In this document: in pieces, positions 35,366 to 44,017 of the stretch | Layout: every line of letters begins with the position of its first letter | How positions within the stretch are numbered: the stretch's first letter is position 1 | DNA from: Rosettibacter sp964572725 | GTDB taxonomy: Bacteria > Bacteroidota > Ignavibacteria > Ignavibacteriales > Melioribacteraceae | NCBI GenBank assembly: GCA_964572725.1 | Contig: CAZNFW010000019.1 | Span: 1 to 53,073, forward strand | DNA: 53,073 nucleotides | Reading direction: 5' to 3' | The notes under the pieces: generated by a model | Database searches by the model: none | Seen by the model: only the letters and a program-made list of their open reading frames with translations | What the model was told of the DNA's origin: nothing | Made by a program: the position numbers and the translations under genes

Positions 35366-36256
35366 TCAGTCAATTATTCCTTTAATTTTTCCTTCGTAAA
35401 TTTTATTGTGTCGATACAATACCCATGAAATATAAATATTCTGATAGAGTACATAAAAAACAGGTCCAAGTACTGTGATTGGTTTCATAAATGTTAAAGC
35501 AATCCAGATTGTAAAAGCATTATTTTTTTGTCCAAGTGATTGACTTGCTTCTGCACGAAAAACTTTTCCGCCTATTATCCATCCCAAAGAAAAAAATATT
35601 ATACAAAGCAAAGCCGATATGATTGCTATAAAAATTACTATTTGAATATTTCCAGTTAACTCATTTTGAATATAATTTGATGCATCTGAAGTAGCAATGT
35701 AAACATTGATAATCAATAAATAGTAAGACATATCTTTCCACTCAATTAATTTTTTCCAGATTGTTGGTGAAATTATTTTTACAAGTTGAGCAAATGCAAA
35801 TGGAATTGAAAGTGTGATAAAAACCGGAACAAATATTTTCCAAATTGATATGCTTGCTGTGTTATTAATAATTATTGGAAGCAAGAAGGGAATCAATAAT
35901 GTAATTACAATATTATTTAATAATAATGAGAATAAAACAAACTCGACTTTTCCTTTTCTCAAACTAATTATAACCGGGGCTGCTATTGCTGTGGGTGCAA
36001 TAGCTGTAATAAATGCAGTCTGAGCAAGAGATTCATTAAAAATTTTTATTCCTGAGTAAAAAAGAAGTGCAATAAAAATTGTAATACTGAGTATGATAAA
36101 ATGTTTTTGAGAAATAATTTCTTTTTTAAATTTTATATCAAGAAAAGCAAAGAAGAGCAGAATCATTAAAAAATATCGGATTAAAAATCGGTATTCATAT
36201 CCATATGGTAAAATAATTCCAAGTGTAATAGAGATTAACAAAAGTATATTCTTCAT
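35366..36256 (-). CDS. Bile acid:sodium symporter (BASS)-like permease
   Basis: A 296-residue protein with about nine or ten hydrophobic helices. TAFITAIAPTAIAAPVII and SLGQKNNAFTIWIALTF near the C-terminus resemble the two crossover-helix motifs of the BASS/ArsB-like permeases. Substrate is unknown; bile acids are unlikely in this organism and organic anions are more likely. It converges with the SPFH-Arc operon. No obvious ribosome site, so the start is the ATG at 36256 by default. Confidence 0.65.
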   Translation of the reverse strand: MKNILLLISITLGIILPYGYEYRFLIRYFLMILLFFAFLDIKFKKEIISQKHFIILSITIFIALLFYSGIKIFNESLAQTAFITAIAPTAIAAPVIISLRKGKVEFVLFSLLLNNIVITLLIPFLLPIIINNTASISIWKIFVPVFITLSIPFAFAQLVKIISPTIWKKLIEWKDMSYYLLIINVYIATSDASNYIQNELTGNIQIVIFIAIISALLCIIFFSLGWIIGGKVFRAEASQSLGQKNNAFTIWIALTFMKPITVLGPVFYVLYQNIYISWVLYRHNKIYEGKIKGIID

Positions 36257-36345
36257 AATAAAATCTGAATTTAATATACAAACTTAGTTAGACTTTGATA
36301 GATTTTCCTGAATTTTATTCGAGCAAATAAATGATTTGTTATTAT

Positions 36346-36942
36346 TTAGTGCAGCTTTGATAAAAATTCTTTTGAACCCGAGCCAAGACTTAAAACAGTT
36401 TTCATTACCTGTTCAACAGGAGAATCAATTTTAATAACGAATTCTTTTCGAATGAGATAAATATATCCCCCGGTTGGCGCTGGAGCCGAAGGAATAAAAA
36501 CTGTAGCATATCCATTTGGACTTTCATCTGTGACAAATCCAATTATCATTGTATCATTCGGGAATGGCTTAACTAATGCAGCATATTTGAATATTAATTT
36601 TTCACTTCCAAAGAGCTGGACAATTGTATCTTTAATAATTCTATAAAATGGTATTCGCTTTAATAATTTTTCTTCAATTAGTTGAATGAAAAATTTTCCA
36701 ATTCGTGTTTGAACAATTAATCCAACAACAAAGAAAAGTAATAAAATTACTATGACTGCTAAAATTGATGCGATTAATTCGTTCAATCTTGTTGTTTGAA
36801 TTAACAGATTTGTAACTGGACTTATTTTGTCAGTTAAAAATTCGAACAGCCAATCTAAAACAAAGATTGAAACAATAACTGGCAGCACAACTAAAAAGCC
36901 GCCTAAAAATGTTGTTCTAAGAAAGGATTTAATTCTTTCCAT
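36346..36942 (-). CDS. DUF502 membrane protein
   Basis: A 198-residue protein with two N-terminal membrane helices (TTFLGGFLVVLPVIVSIFVLD and ELIASILAVIVILLLFFVVGLIV), a signature RIPFYRIIKDTIVQLFG, and a cytoplasmic beta-rich part with GYATVFIPSAPAPTGGYIYLI. This order matches DUF502, a conserved membrane family of unknown function. It starts 3 bases after the MOSC gene and is probably co-transcribed with it. Confidence 0.85.
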   Translation of the reverse strand: MERIKSFLRTTFLGGFLVVLPVIVSIFVLDWLFEFLTDKISPVTNLLIQTTRLNELIASILAVIVILLLFFVVGLIVQTRIGKFFIQLIEEKLLKRIPFYRIIKDTIVQLFGSEKLIFKYAALVKPFPNDTMIIGFVTDESPNGYATVFIPSAPAPTGGYIYLIRKEFVIKIDSPVEQVMKTVLSLGSGSKEFLSKLH

Positions 36943-36945
36943 GTT

Positions 36946-37755
36946 TTATTTCCATTCAAGAATTTTTATTTCATCATTAATTCTAATTATTCCATTTCCT
37001 TCATGTAAAAGATTTTGACCAAACAAAACTTTGTTATTAACTGTTCGATAAGTTGATAATGTTCTTAAAGGTTCATCGGATTTTTCTGCAGTATCTTGAT
37101 TAATTGTTGTTATTACACAACGTGAACATGGTTTGACAGGATAAAAAGTAATATCACCAATTTTAAAACTTTTCCATCTGTCTTCGTCATATGCTTCTCC
37201 GCCAATGAAAACAAAATTTGGGCGAAAACGATTCATGGGTAATTTTTCTTTCAATCTCGAATTTAAATCGTTAAGTGATTCCTGTCCAATAATTAAAAAT
37301 GGGAATGCATCTGCAAAACTGACAATTTCATTTCGAGTTGCATATTTTTTGTTTACTATTCTTTTGCTATTATCTGGCATGTAGACAAGTTTGCATTTAA
37401 AATTAAGAACATCACTGAACCATTCATCAGCTTGTTTAGAAAAATGAAGAGACTCAATATTATCATCCCATATTGTAACTTTTTCTAATTTTCCATCTTT
37501 TATCTCAATTGGTATCCTGTACTTTAGTTCATTATTTAATTTGTGAGTAAAAATCAGAAATTCATTATCAATATCAACTTTAATTAATGCCATTTCGGGA
37601 TGTTTTCTTTGAGTCATAAACATATTATTCTTATCTACAAGCATCCAGCGGCGGTCATATTTTAATCCTCTTTCTGTAACTTCCGAATTTTGTAATGAGA
37701 TCCCGCTCAACGATTTAACTGGATAAATATACATTTCATTTAAAATATATCTCAT
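36946..37755 (-). CDS. MOSC-domain protein
   Basis: About 269 residues with an N-terminal MOSC beta-barrel (MYIYPVKSLSGISLQ, ERGLKYDRRWMLVD) and the MOSC core, including MNRFRPNFVFIGGEAYDEDRW and FYPVKPCSRCVITTINQDTA. The Cys in PCSRC is the typical molybdenum-ligand position. Relatives bind molybdopterin and reduce N-hydroxylated compounds. An in-frame TTG at 37764 overlaps the DUF389 stop; the ATG at 37755 is preferred. Between DUF389 and DUF502 genes. Substrate is unknown. Confidence 0.85.
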   Translation of the reverse strand: MRYILNEMYIYPVKSLSGISLQNSEVTERGLKYDRRWMLVDKNNMFMTQRKHPEMALIKVDIDNEFLIFTHKLNNELKYRIPIEIKDGKLEKVTIWDDNIESLHFSKQADEWFSDVLNFKCKLVYMPDNSKRIVNKKYATRNEIVSFADAFPFLIIGQESLNDLNSRLKEKLPMNRFRPNFVFIGGEAYDEDRWKSFKIGDITFYPVKPCSRCVITTINQDTAEKSDEPLRTLSTYRTVNNKVLFGQNLLHEGNGIIRINDEIKILEWK

Positions 37756-37760
37756 AACTG

Positions 37761-39131
37761 TCAATTAATTATTAGTTTGAATTTTTCTGAATTTGTTCTT
37801 GTTTTTATCCAATCAGCTAATTTTTTTCTAACATTATTTGAAACAGAGGTTGAAAATTTTGCATAACCAATTGTAACTGTATCTAATTGATTAGTTTTAA
37901 AGTTCATAACATATGAACGATGCACAGATAATTCTGTAAGGTTTGTAAACAAAACTTTAGCTTCTTTTGAAATCTCTTCGATGTTGTATTGATTTTGTGA
38001 AAGAAGAGCAAGCTGACTTTCAAGCAGCTGAATTTGTTTGTCTTTATTTTTAATTATTTCTTCATTCTTGCGATATAGTTCTTCAATAATACCAGCTCGG
38101 AGAGCACTAATGTCAACTTTGCCTTTCTCTGCAACTCCCTGCTTAATTATAAGTTCAGCATCTTTCAATTTATATTTTGGTAATTTTTGTTTTGCAGCTT
38201 CAATCAGGTTTGATTCAATAGGAGAGCCTAACAATAATACTTCTATTTGAACCCGGCTTGAATCAAAATTTATTTTTTTGCTTATGATTTGAGTATTGGG
38301 AAAACTTAATTCATTTGTGATGAACTGCTGTACATTTTTTTCAATAAATGTTCTATTGACAATATTATAAGCCATAATTATGCTTGGAATAATAGTAATT
38401 AATACGACTACTACAATTGAGCGTTTTACTCTTTGTTCTTTTTTTGAATCAAGAAATTGTTTTTTATGGAATTTCATAAATCGAACAATTATATAAGTAG
38501 CAAGACTTATAAAAACACTATTGATAAAGAAGAGATAAAATGCACCAAAGAAATAATATAAGTTGCCTGTTGCTAATCCATAGCCGGCAGTACAGAGAGG
38601 AGGCATTAAAGCAGTTGCAATTGCAACGCCGGGGATTACATTACTTATACTTTTTCTTGTTGATGCAACAATTCCAGCTAATCCGCCGAATAGTGCAATG
38701 AATACATCCCAGATTGTAGGAGTTGTTCTGGCAAGTAATTCTGATTGTGCATCACTTAAAGGAGTAATTAAAAAATATATAGTAGATGTTAATACACTCA
38801 TCAATACAGCAATGCCAAGATTTTTATATGATTTTTTTATCATCTCAAAATCATATATGCCAATACCAAGGCCAATTCCCATAATTGGTCCCATCAATGG
38901 AGAGATAAGCATTGCACCAATTATTACAGCAGTTGAATTCACATTCAGTCCAATTGAAGCAATAAATATTGCAAAGATGAGAACCCAGAGATTCATCCCC
39001 TTAAACTCAATGCTTTTTTTTACATTTTCAATAATTTCGTCTTCCTTTGCTTTATCTTCTTCAAGATTAAATCTATCATAAAGAATTTCCTTAAGTAAAA
39101 TTAGCAGGCGGAGTTTTTTATTTACTTTCAT
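37761..39131 (-). CDS. DUF389 membrane protein
   Basis: A 456-residue protein. The DUF389 domain (about 45-230) starts MNLWVLIFAIFIASIGLNVN and has GAMLISPLMGPIMGIGLGIG, the family's signature, plus GVAIATALMPPLCTAGYGLA. The C-terminal half is soluble with a long coiled coil (EEIIKNKDKQIQLLESQLAL). The family is found in many bacteria with no proven role. It is the first gene of a DUF389-MOSC-DUF502 run. AGAGGAATATGAATC precedes the ATG. Confidence 0.9.
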   Translation of the reverse strand: MKVNKKLRLLILLKEILYDRFNLEEDKAKEDEIIENVKKSIEFKGMNLWVLIFAIFIASIGLNVNSTAVIIGAMLISPLMGPIMGIGLGIGIYDFEMIKKSYKNLGIAVLMSVLTSTIYFLITPLSDAQSELLARTTPTIWDVFIALFGGLAGIVASTRKSISNVIPGVAIATALMPPLCTAGYGLATGNLYYFFGAFYLFFINSVFISLATYIIVRFMKFHKKQFLDSKKEQRVKRSIVVVVLITIIPSIIMAYNIVNRTFIEKNVQQFITNELSFPNTQIISKKINFDSSRVQIEVLLLGSPIESNLIEAAKQKLPKYKLKDAELIIKQGVAEKGKVDISALRAGIIEELYRKNEEIIKNKDKQIQLLESQLALLSQNQYNIEEISKEAKVLFTNLTELSVHRSYVMNFKTNQLDTVTIGYAKFSTSVSNNVRKKLADWIKTRTNSEKFKLIIN

Positions 39132-39165
39132 GATTCATATTCCTCTTCAAAAACTGTTTAATGTT

Positions 39166-39927
39166 TCATCTGTCAGCATTAAGAAACTTGATAATATTGT
39201 TTATTGATAACTTCATATTTTCGTAATGAGTTCCTCTCCAGTATAAATTTTTACAATCTTTACAAATAAAAAATTGATTTTGTGATTCTTTTACTTTTTG
39301 CGGCAATGATTCGAAATTACTTATTTTTTTTCTGGAGATTCTTAATAATTTTCCGCCGCATTCTAAACACAAAGTCAATGGTTTGGAGGATGTAATCAAA
39401 TCAAACTTTTCGATTATTTCTGCAATTTGTTTTTCTGCATTTTCTTCACGTACAAAATATCCTCGTGTAACCTCTTTTCTTTTCAGAATTCCCAAATCTT
39501 TTGTTAATATTGTTCTTTTTTGAGTTAGTGAAATTTCTATAATCTGTTCATCACTCAAATTGTTTTGATAATAAACATCAAAGCCAAACATTCTCAAACC
39601 TCTTGCAAGTTTTCCAAGGTGAACATCGCAAATGAATTTTGGTTTACGAAGAGGTTTAGGTCTAAGTTTTTGAAGATTGCTTATATCAAATGATTCAAAT
39701 TCGGGGTAAACAGAAATTCTGTCTTTATCTCTAACGAGATAATTAAAATTAACCGACTCGCCGTTAACCAGTATCAAATCAACTTCTGTATGAGGCACCC
39801 CAAGAGATTCAATCAAATCTTTGATTGATGGTTTTCCCCAGAAATTATGTTCAAATTGTTTTTTTCTTTTTTCTTCCGGTAGAAAATCATTTAGTTCTTC
39901 ATAAAATCGAATAGTGACAGTATTCAT
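39166..39927 (-). CDS. Mut7-C RNase with N-terminal ubiquitin-like domain
   Basis: A 253-residue protein. The first 85 residues form a ubiquitin/ThiS-like fold (TVTIRFYEELNDFLPEEKRK, VDLILVNGESVNFNYLVRD). The rest matches the Mut7-C PIN-like RNase domain: KFICDVHLGKLARGLRMFGFD with an acidic residue, RTILTKDLGILKRK, and a zinc ribbon from CLECGG (about 185) and CKDC (about 235). Such proteins are predicted single-strand RNases. It overlaps the upstream enoyl-CoA hydratase-like gene by 4 bases. Confidence 0.9.
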   Translation of the reverse strand: MNTVTIRFYEELNDFLPEEKRKKQFEHNFWGKPSIKDLIESLGVPHTEVDLILVNGESVNFNYLVRDKDRISVYPEFESFDISNLQKLRPKPLRKPKFICDVHLGKLARGLRMFGFDVYYQNNLSDEQIIEISLTQKRTILTKDLGILKRKEVTRGYFVREENAEKQIAEIIEKFDLITSSKPLTLCLECGGKLLRISRKKISNFESLPQKVKESQNQFFICKDCKNLYWRGTHYENMKLSINNIIKFLNADR

Positions 39928-40682
39928 AATTTTCCTTTAAATGCTTTAATGTAATTTTTAGAGAATTCAGAAACCACAAGTCTGCCACTAATTTCTGCTC
40001 TTTCTTCAAGTAATTCTTCCCAATCTTCGGTTCCTTTCCAGAAAATTTTTTTCATTTGTTCAATTGCTTCTGGATTGTAGCTTGCAAGTTTTTTTGCAAG
40101 AGATGCAACAGCTTCATCTAGTTCGTGGTTGTTAGCAAATACTTTTGTATATAAACCATTTTGTTTTGCCCAGAATGCATCGTGCCATTCGGCATCAATT
40201 GACATTGTAATAAAAGCAGTCTTACCGATTTTTCTTTCGATGGGTGGTCCAACTACAAATGGACCAATTCCCAGCAGTATTTCGCTCAATCTTACAGAGG
40301 CTTCGTTTGATGCAAGAGTGTAATCAGCAGAAGCAGCTAATCCAACTCCTCCACCTACGGCTTTTCCATGAACTCGTGCAATAATAAATTTTGGACATTT
40401 TCTCATTGCGTTGAATAGTCGAGCAAAACCCATAAAAAATTCTTTGCCGCTTTTAAAATCTTTTATTGCAAGTAATTCATCAAATGATGCTCCTGCACAA
40501 AATGTTTTGTTTCCCTCACTTCTTAAAATTATTACATTAGCACTTTTGTCACTCGCAAGTTTATTAATTGCAGCGGTAAGTTCTTTAAGCATTGGCATTG
40601 GAAGTATATTACTTTTTGGATGGTAGAAATTAATTGTTGCAATTCCATTAACAATACTTACTGTAACTTTTCCTTTTTCCAT
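39924..40682 (-). CDS. Enoyl-CoA hydratase/isomerase family protein
   Basis: Crotonase-fold protein of 252 residues, acting on an acyl-CoA substrate that cannot be named. The fold is shown by VNGIATINFYHPKSNILPMP, TFCAGASFDEL (oxyanion-hole segment), and RVHGKAVGGGVGLAASADYTLAS. The usual second catalytic Glu is at RLSEILLGIGPFV. A strong GGAGGGAAATT site precedes the ATG at 40682. It overlaps the Mut7-C gene by 4 bases, suggesting coupled translation. Lone in fatty-acid terms; no thiolase nearby. Confidence 0.9.
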   Translation of the reverse strand: MEKGKVTVSIVNGIATINFYHPKSNILPMPMLKELTAAINKLASDKSANVIILRSEGNKTFCAGASFDELLAIKDFKSGKEFFMGFARLFNAMRKCPKFIIARVHGKAVGGGVGLAASADYTLASNEASVRLSEILLGIGPFVVGPPIERKIGKTAFITMSIDAEWHDAFWAKQNGLYTKVFANNHELDEAVASLAKKLASYNPEAIEQMKKIFWKGTEDWEELLEERAEISGRLVVSEFSKNYIKAFKGKL

Positions 40683-40702
40683 AATTTCCCTCCTTCAATT
40701 TT

Positions 40703-41353
40703 TCAAAACTTTCCATTTACAATATTGACGACATCAAAAATTTTATTTGCAATAAAATCAGGGTTCACTTTTTTGAGTTCTTCTAATTTTCTGTATCCAT
40801 AAGTTACTGCGCAAGTAACTGCATTTGCGTTTTTGCCGCACATTACATCTAATTCAGAATCGCCTACAATAATTGTTCTTTTGGTTTCGATTTTTAATTC
40901 ATTACAAATATAGAGCAAAGGTTCGGCCGAGGGTTTATGTTGAATGCCAGGTCTTCTTCCCATAACATAATCAAATTTATCGTAAATTTTAAAGTGATTT
41001 AAAATTAATTCTGCCTGTTCCTGTGATTTTGTTGTTAGTAAAGAAATCTTAATATTAAAATGATGGATTTTATCTAAGGCAGTTTCAACATCATCATATA
41101 GATAGGAATAATCAATGTAATCAAAATAAACAGATTTATAAATTTCTATGAACTCGTTAAAATCAGGAACATTCATATCGAATTCATCAAATATATCTTC
41201 AAAGTGTAAACCAATTCGGTTGTAAAATTTTTCTTCTATTAATTTATTATGAATGTTCAATTTGTTTAATGTATGTACAGTTGCTTTATATATAGTTTTG
41301 TGTGAACTAACAAGTGTTCCGTCAAGGTCGAATACAACTAATTTGATGTCCAT
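40703..41353 (-). CDS. HAD-superfamily hydrolase, phosphoglycolate phosphatase-like
   Basis: A 216-residue HAD phosphatase. The catalytic motif FDLDGTL is at residues 8-14, motif II is at ISLLTTKSQEQAE, and motif III-IV is IVGDSELDVMCGKNANA, with a helical cap domain in between. The order matches Gph-type HAD enzymes that remove phosphate from small metabolites such as 2-phosphoglycolate. The substrate is inferred from family only. It lies 20 bases upstream of the enoyl-CoA hydratase-like gene and may share its transcript. Confidence 0.88.
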   Translation of the reverse strand: MDIKLVVFDLDGTLVSSHKTIYKATVHTLNKLNIHNKLIEEKFYNRIGLHFEDIFDEFDMNVPDFNEFIEIYKSVYFDYIDYSYLYDDVETALDKIHHFNIKISLLTTKSQEQAELILNHFKIYDKFDYVMGRRPGIQHKPSAEPLLYICNELKIETKRTIIVGDSELDVMCGKNANAVTCAVTYGYRKLEELKKVNPDFIANKIFDVVNIVNGKF

Positions 41354-41374
41354 AATTGTAATTGTTTATTTTTT

Positions 41375-41791
41375 TTAATGCCATGCACCAAGAATAATTC
41401 CAAAAATTAAAAGCACAACAAAATGAAAGCCGCTGTCAATTAAAAACTGTGCAAATTTTTTTCCTTCATTTATAAAATTTATTGTATTAGTAGTAGCTAC
41501 AAAACCAAGCCATGCCATAAAAGCAATTCGAATCCCTTCCTGAGGAGTTGAAGCACCTAAATAACTCATAAATCTTGCAAGTATATAAGCCATTATAAGT
41601 TGAGCTAAAAAACATCTTAAGCAAATCTTAAAGTTATCCGATTCTGTTTCAAATTCGTCCTCGGATTTTTCAACAGAAGCAATCCATAGTTTTCCTAAAA
41701 GCATTGGACTGTAATAAACGAAATCCAATGTCATTGCAATTAGACCACATGCAAATACTGCCCAGATATTTATTGGGTAAACAAGCTCCAT
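41375..41791 (-). CDS. DUF1761 membrane protein
   Basis: A 138-residue membrane protein with four helices. The start INIWAVFACGLIAMTLDFVYYSPMLLGKLW and the third-helix segment FMAWLGFVATTNTINFINEGKKF match DUF1761. Function of the family is unknown. Start is supported by GGAGGGTAAG. It is 21 bases upstream of the HAD gene. Confidence 0.85.
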   Translation of the reverse strand: MELVYPINIWAVFACGLIAMTLDFVYYSPMLLGKLWIASVEKSEDEFETESDNFKICLRCFLAQLIMAYILARFMSYLGASTPQEGIRIAFMAWLGFVATTNTINFINEGKKFAQFLIDSGFHFVVLLIFGIILGAWH

Positions 41792-41912
41792 CTTACCCTC
41801 CGTGTTTTATTGTGTTTTCATAGGTTGATATTTATTATAAATAAAAAAATTATTACCATACCCAATTGACTGGTTTGCAAAAAAATATAAACAGCAGAAA
41901 GTATGGGAGATA

Positions 41913-42881
41913 TTATTCTTCTTTATAAATTTTTATGTTAATTTTTTCGTCGTTTAATAAATAACCCCTGAACATTCCATCGGTATTGAAATTAATTGCG
42001 ATATTTCCATTTTTATCAATTGCTATTATTCCGCCTGTCCCGCCAAATTGGGTAAGTTTGTTTATGACTTCATTTGCAGCTTCTGAAAGAGAAAGATTTT
42101 TATATTCCATCAAAGAAGATATATCTCTTGCAATTCCAAGACGAATAAAATATTCACCGTGACCGGTTCCTGAGACTGCGCAGGTATTATTGTTAGCATA
42201 AGTTCCTGCTCCAATTATTGGAGAATCTCCAACTCTGCCAAATTTTTTCATCATCATACCACCTGTAGAAGTGCCTGCTGCAAGATTTCCATATTTATCT
42301 AAAGCTACAGCACCAACTGTTCCGTGTTTTTCAGCATCTTTTTTTTCGGATTCCTGTTTCATTTTCAAATATTGATTCCATCTTTCATTTGTAATAAAAT
42401 AACTTGAATCGACAAGTTCTATATTGAAAAGTTTGCCAAATTCTTCTGCGCCATTTCCAATCATCATAACATGAGGTGATTTTTCCATAATTAATCTTGC
42501 AAGATTGATTGGATTTTTCACATGATGAACTCCTGCAACAGCTCCAGCCTGTAAAGTTTTTCCATCCATAATCGAGGCATCAAGTTCTGGAATTCCATTT
42601 TCAGTAAGCACTGCACCTTTGCCTGCATTAAATAATGGTGAATCTTCAAGAATGTTAATTGCTTTTGTAACAGCATCAAGTGAAGAACCACCGTTTTCTA
42701 AAATTTTGTAACCAGCTTCAATTGCTTCTGACAATTTTGAAATATATTCTTTTTCTTTATCTGGCGGTAAATTTTTTATTACGCCTGCACCACCATGGAC
42801 AACAATGCCATATCTTGAAGTCTGTGCAATTGTCGATATAGTAAACAAAATAAAAACTAAAGCACTAATTAGAACTCGCAT
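41913..42881 (-). CDS. Isoaspartyl peptidase/L-asparaginase (Ntn hydrolase), exported
   Basis: About 322 residues starting with a cleavable signal (MRVLISALVFILFTISTIAQ). Self-cleaves before a Thr to make an alpha-beta hydrolase that removes isoaspartyl residues from damaged peptides. GIVVHGGAG and SLDAVTKAINILEDSPLFNAGKGA are typical of the alpha chain. KHGTVGAVALD contains the nucleophilic Thr that starts the beta chain. The frame's TTG at 42908 is less likely than the ATG at 42881, which follows GGGAAAA. It is unrelated to the type I asparaginase at 7511-8485. Confidence 0.92.
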   Translation of the reverse strand: MRVLISALVFILFTISTIAQTSRYGIVVHGGAGVIKNLPPDKEKEYISKLSEAIEAGYKILENGGSSLDAVTKAINILEDSPLFNAGKGAVLTENGIPELDASIMDGKTLQAGAVAGVHHVKNPINLARLIMEKSPHVMMIGNGAEEFGKLFNIELVDSSYFITNERWNQYLKMKQESEKKDAEKHGTVGAVALDKYGNLAAGTSTGGMMMKKFGRVGDSPIIGAGTYANNNTCAVSGTGHGEYFIRLGIARDISSLMEYKNLSLSEAANEVINKLTQFGGTGGIIAIDKNGNIAINFNTDGMFRGYLLNDEKINIKIYKEE

Positions 42882-43003
42882 TTTTTTCCCAAATAAAATT
42901 ATCTGCAAGTGAAATTATGTTTAGATAGAATTAAAATCAATCAATAAATTAATAACAGATTATTCATAAGGTAAATTTAATGACTAGATGAAGGTGAGTA
43001 ATT

Positions 43004-43056
43004 CCGTGTAAATCAGTAGAGTAAATGCGGCATTTACTTTTTGTTGATTTACACGG
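43004..43056. repeat. Nested palindrome downstream of the SpoVG-like gene
   Basis: CCGTGTAAATCA (43004-43015) pairs with TGATTTACACGG (43045-43056), and inside it AGTAAATG (43020-43027) pairs with CATTTACT (43031-43038) around a CGG loop, 20 bp in total. It lacks a T-run. A 12-base piece, AAATCCGTGTAA, recurs at 52437-52448 beside the CRISPR repeat, so the element may belong to a dispersed palindromic family. Confidence 0.6.
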
Positions 43057-43113
43057 ATTTAATTTTGTTAGGATTACTTTTCATTTACGAAAAAAATCAA
43101 ACATGAAGTTGCT

Positions 43114-43359
43114 TTACTTCGAATTAAATGCATCAATTGCCATTTTCTCTAACTTCTTTTTCATTTCTTTTGGAAGAGTAACAGTCTCGTAATATTTACC
43201 GTCTTTTCCTTTTTCGTTTGGAGAAGAGATGAATAAGCCTTTGTCCCCCTTTACAACTCTGAAGCCTTTAATTTTTATTCCTTCATCAGTTTCAATATCA
43301 AAAAAGGCTGCAGTTTTTCCTGTGGTGTCCTGAATTTTGTTCATGCGTGTTATTTTCAT
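43114..43359 (-). CDS. spoVG: SpoVG-family protein
   Basis: An 81-residue protein. IKIKGFRVVKGDKGLFISSPNEKGKDGKYYETV matches the core of SpoVG (a beta strand, a turn with GLFxxxP, then a conserved charged loop), and the start MKITRMNKIQDTTGKTAAFFDI matches its first strand. SpoVG proteins bind DNA or RNA and act as pleiotropic regulators outside sporulation. Preceded by a GGGGGTAAAA ribosome site. It stands between a palindrome and a small membrane protein, without further partner genes. Confidence 0.78.
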   Translation of the reverse strand: MKITRMNKIQDTTGKTAAFFDIETDEGIKIKGFRVVKGDKGLFISSPNEKGKDGKYYETVTLPKEMKKKLEKMAIDAFNSK

Positions 43360-43432
43360 TTTTACCCCCGTTAATTTGTGATTAGAATTTGTTATTTATA
43401 TGCCCTCAAGAAGCAAGAAATTTTTTAATAAT

Positions 43433-43452
43433 AGTTATCTGCCATTGCGGGC
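43433..43452 (+). repeat. Left arm of inverted repeat flanking a small gene
   Basis: AGTTATCTGC then C then ATTGCGGGC. Its inverted partner at 43788-43808 is identical except for TT in place of the single C. The arms lie 335 bases apart and bracket the GlsB/YeaQ-like gene. Confidence 0.6.
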
Positions 43453-43477
43453 ATTTTAGTTTTGTAATTAAATTAAT

Positions 43478-43768
43478 TTATTCTTTTTGCTTTGAACAGC
43501 TTTTGACAACATCAACAATAAGAATTAAAATTGCAAGAGAACCCAATATTGCTGGAATAATATAGACTTCTTTATAAGCAAGACCTTCAAACCATTTGCC
43601 AAATACGGGTGTACCAAGCCATGCGCCTATCCATGCAATTATTACTTTTGATAAATAGGAAGTGAAGCCCGGAATTATGTAGTATTTAAAACCAAAGTGT
43701 AAAACTGCTGCAACAACTGCAGCGATAATCAGCAGAATTAAGAAGCTTATAAAGTCCATTCCGAACAT
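43478..43768 (-). CDS. Small membrane protein, GlsB/YeaQ-like
   Basis: A 96-residue protein with three hydrophobic segments. The middle part, VIIAWIGAWLGTPVFGKWF, resembles the Gly-rich helices of the GlsB/YeaQ/YmgE stress-membrane family, and the last segment is IPAILGSLAILILIVDVVK. Preceded by AGGGGAGGTGATT, a strong ribosome site. It is bracketed by a 20-bp inverted repeat, listed separately. Function is unknown; relatives respond to cell-envelope stress. Confidence 0.6.
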   Translation of the reverse strand: MFGMDFISFLILLIIAAVVAAVLHFGFKYYIIPGFTSYLSKVIIAWIGAWLGTPVFGKWFEGLAYKEVYIIPAILGSLAILILIVDVVKSCSKQKE

Positions 43769-43787
43769 TTTTAATCACCTCCCCTAG

Positions 43788-43808
43788 CCCGCAATAAGCA
43801 GATAACTT
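43788..43808 (-). repeat. Right arm of inverted repeat flanking the small membrane-protein gene
   Basis: GCCCGCAATAAGCAGATAACT is the reverse complement of the left arm at 43433-43452 apart from one small change. It lies just upstream of the ribosome site of the GlsB-like gene. Confidence 0.6.
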
Positions 43809-44017
43809 TTAATATCTTTCAACCACTACTAATTTAACAGGTTTATTTTGCGATAAAGAATTTATACTAAAACTATTGCCCTTCTTTTTTTAAGAGAAAT
43901 TATATACTAAAACAATCATAAAAAATCGCAAAATTATAGTCAATAATTTTTTCTATGATTTCTTAACAGCTTATTTTAATTTTGATTTATATTAAAAAAT
44001 AAAATCTGGAGCTAAAA

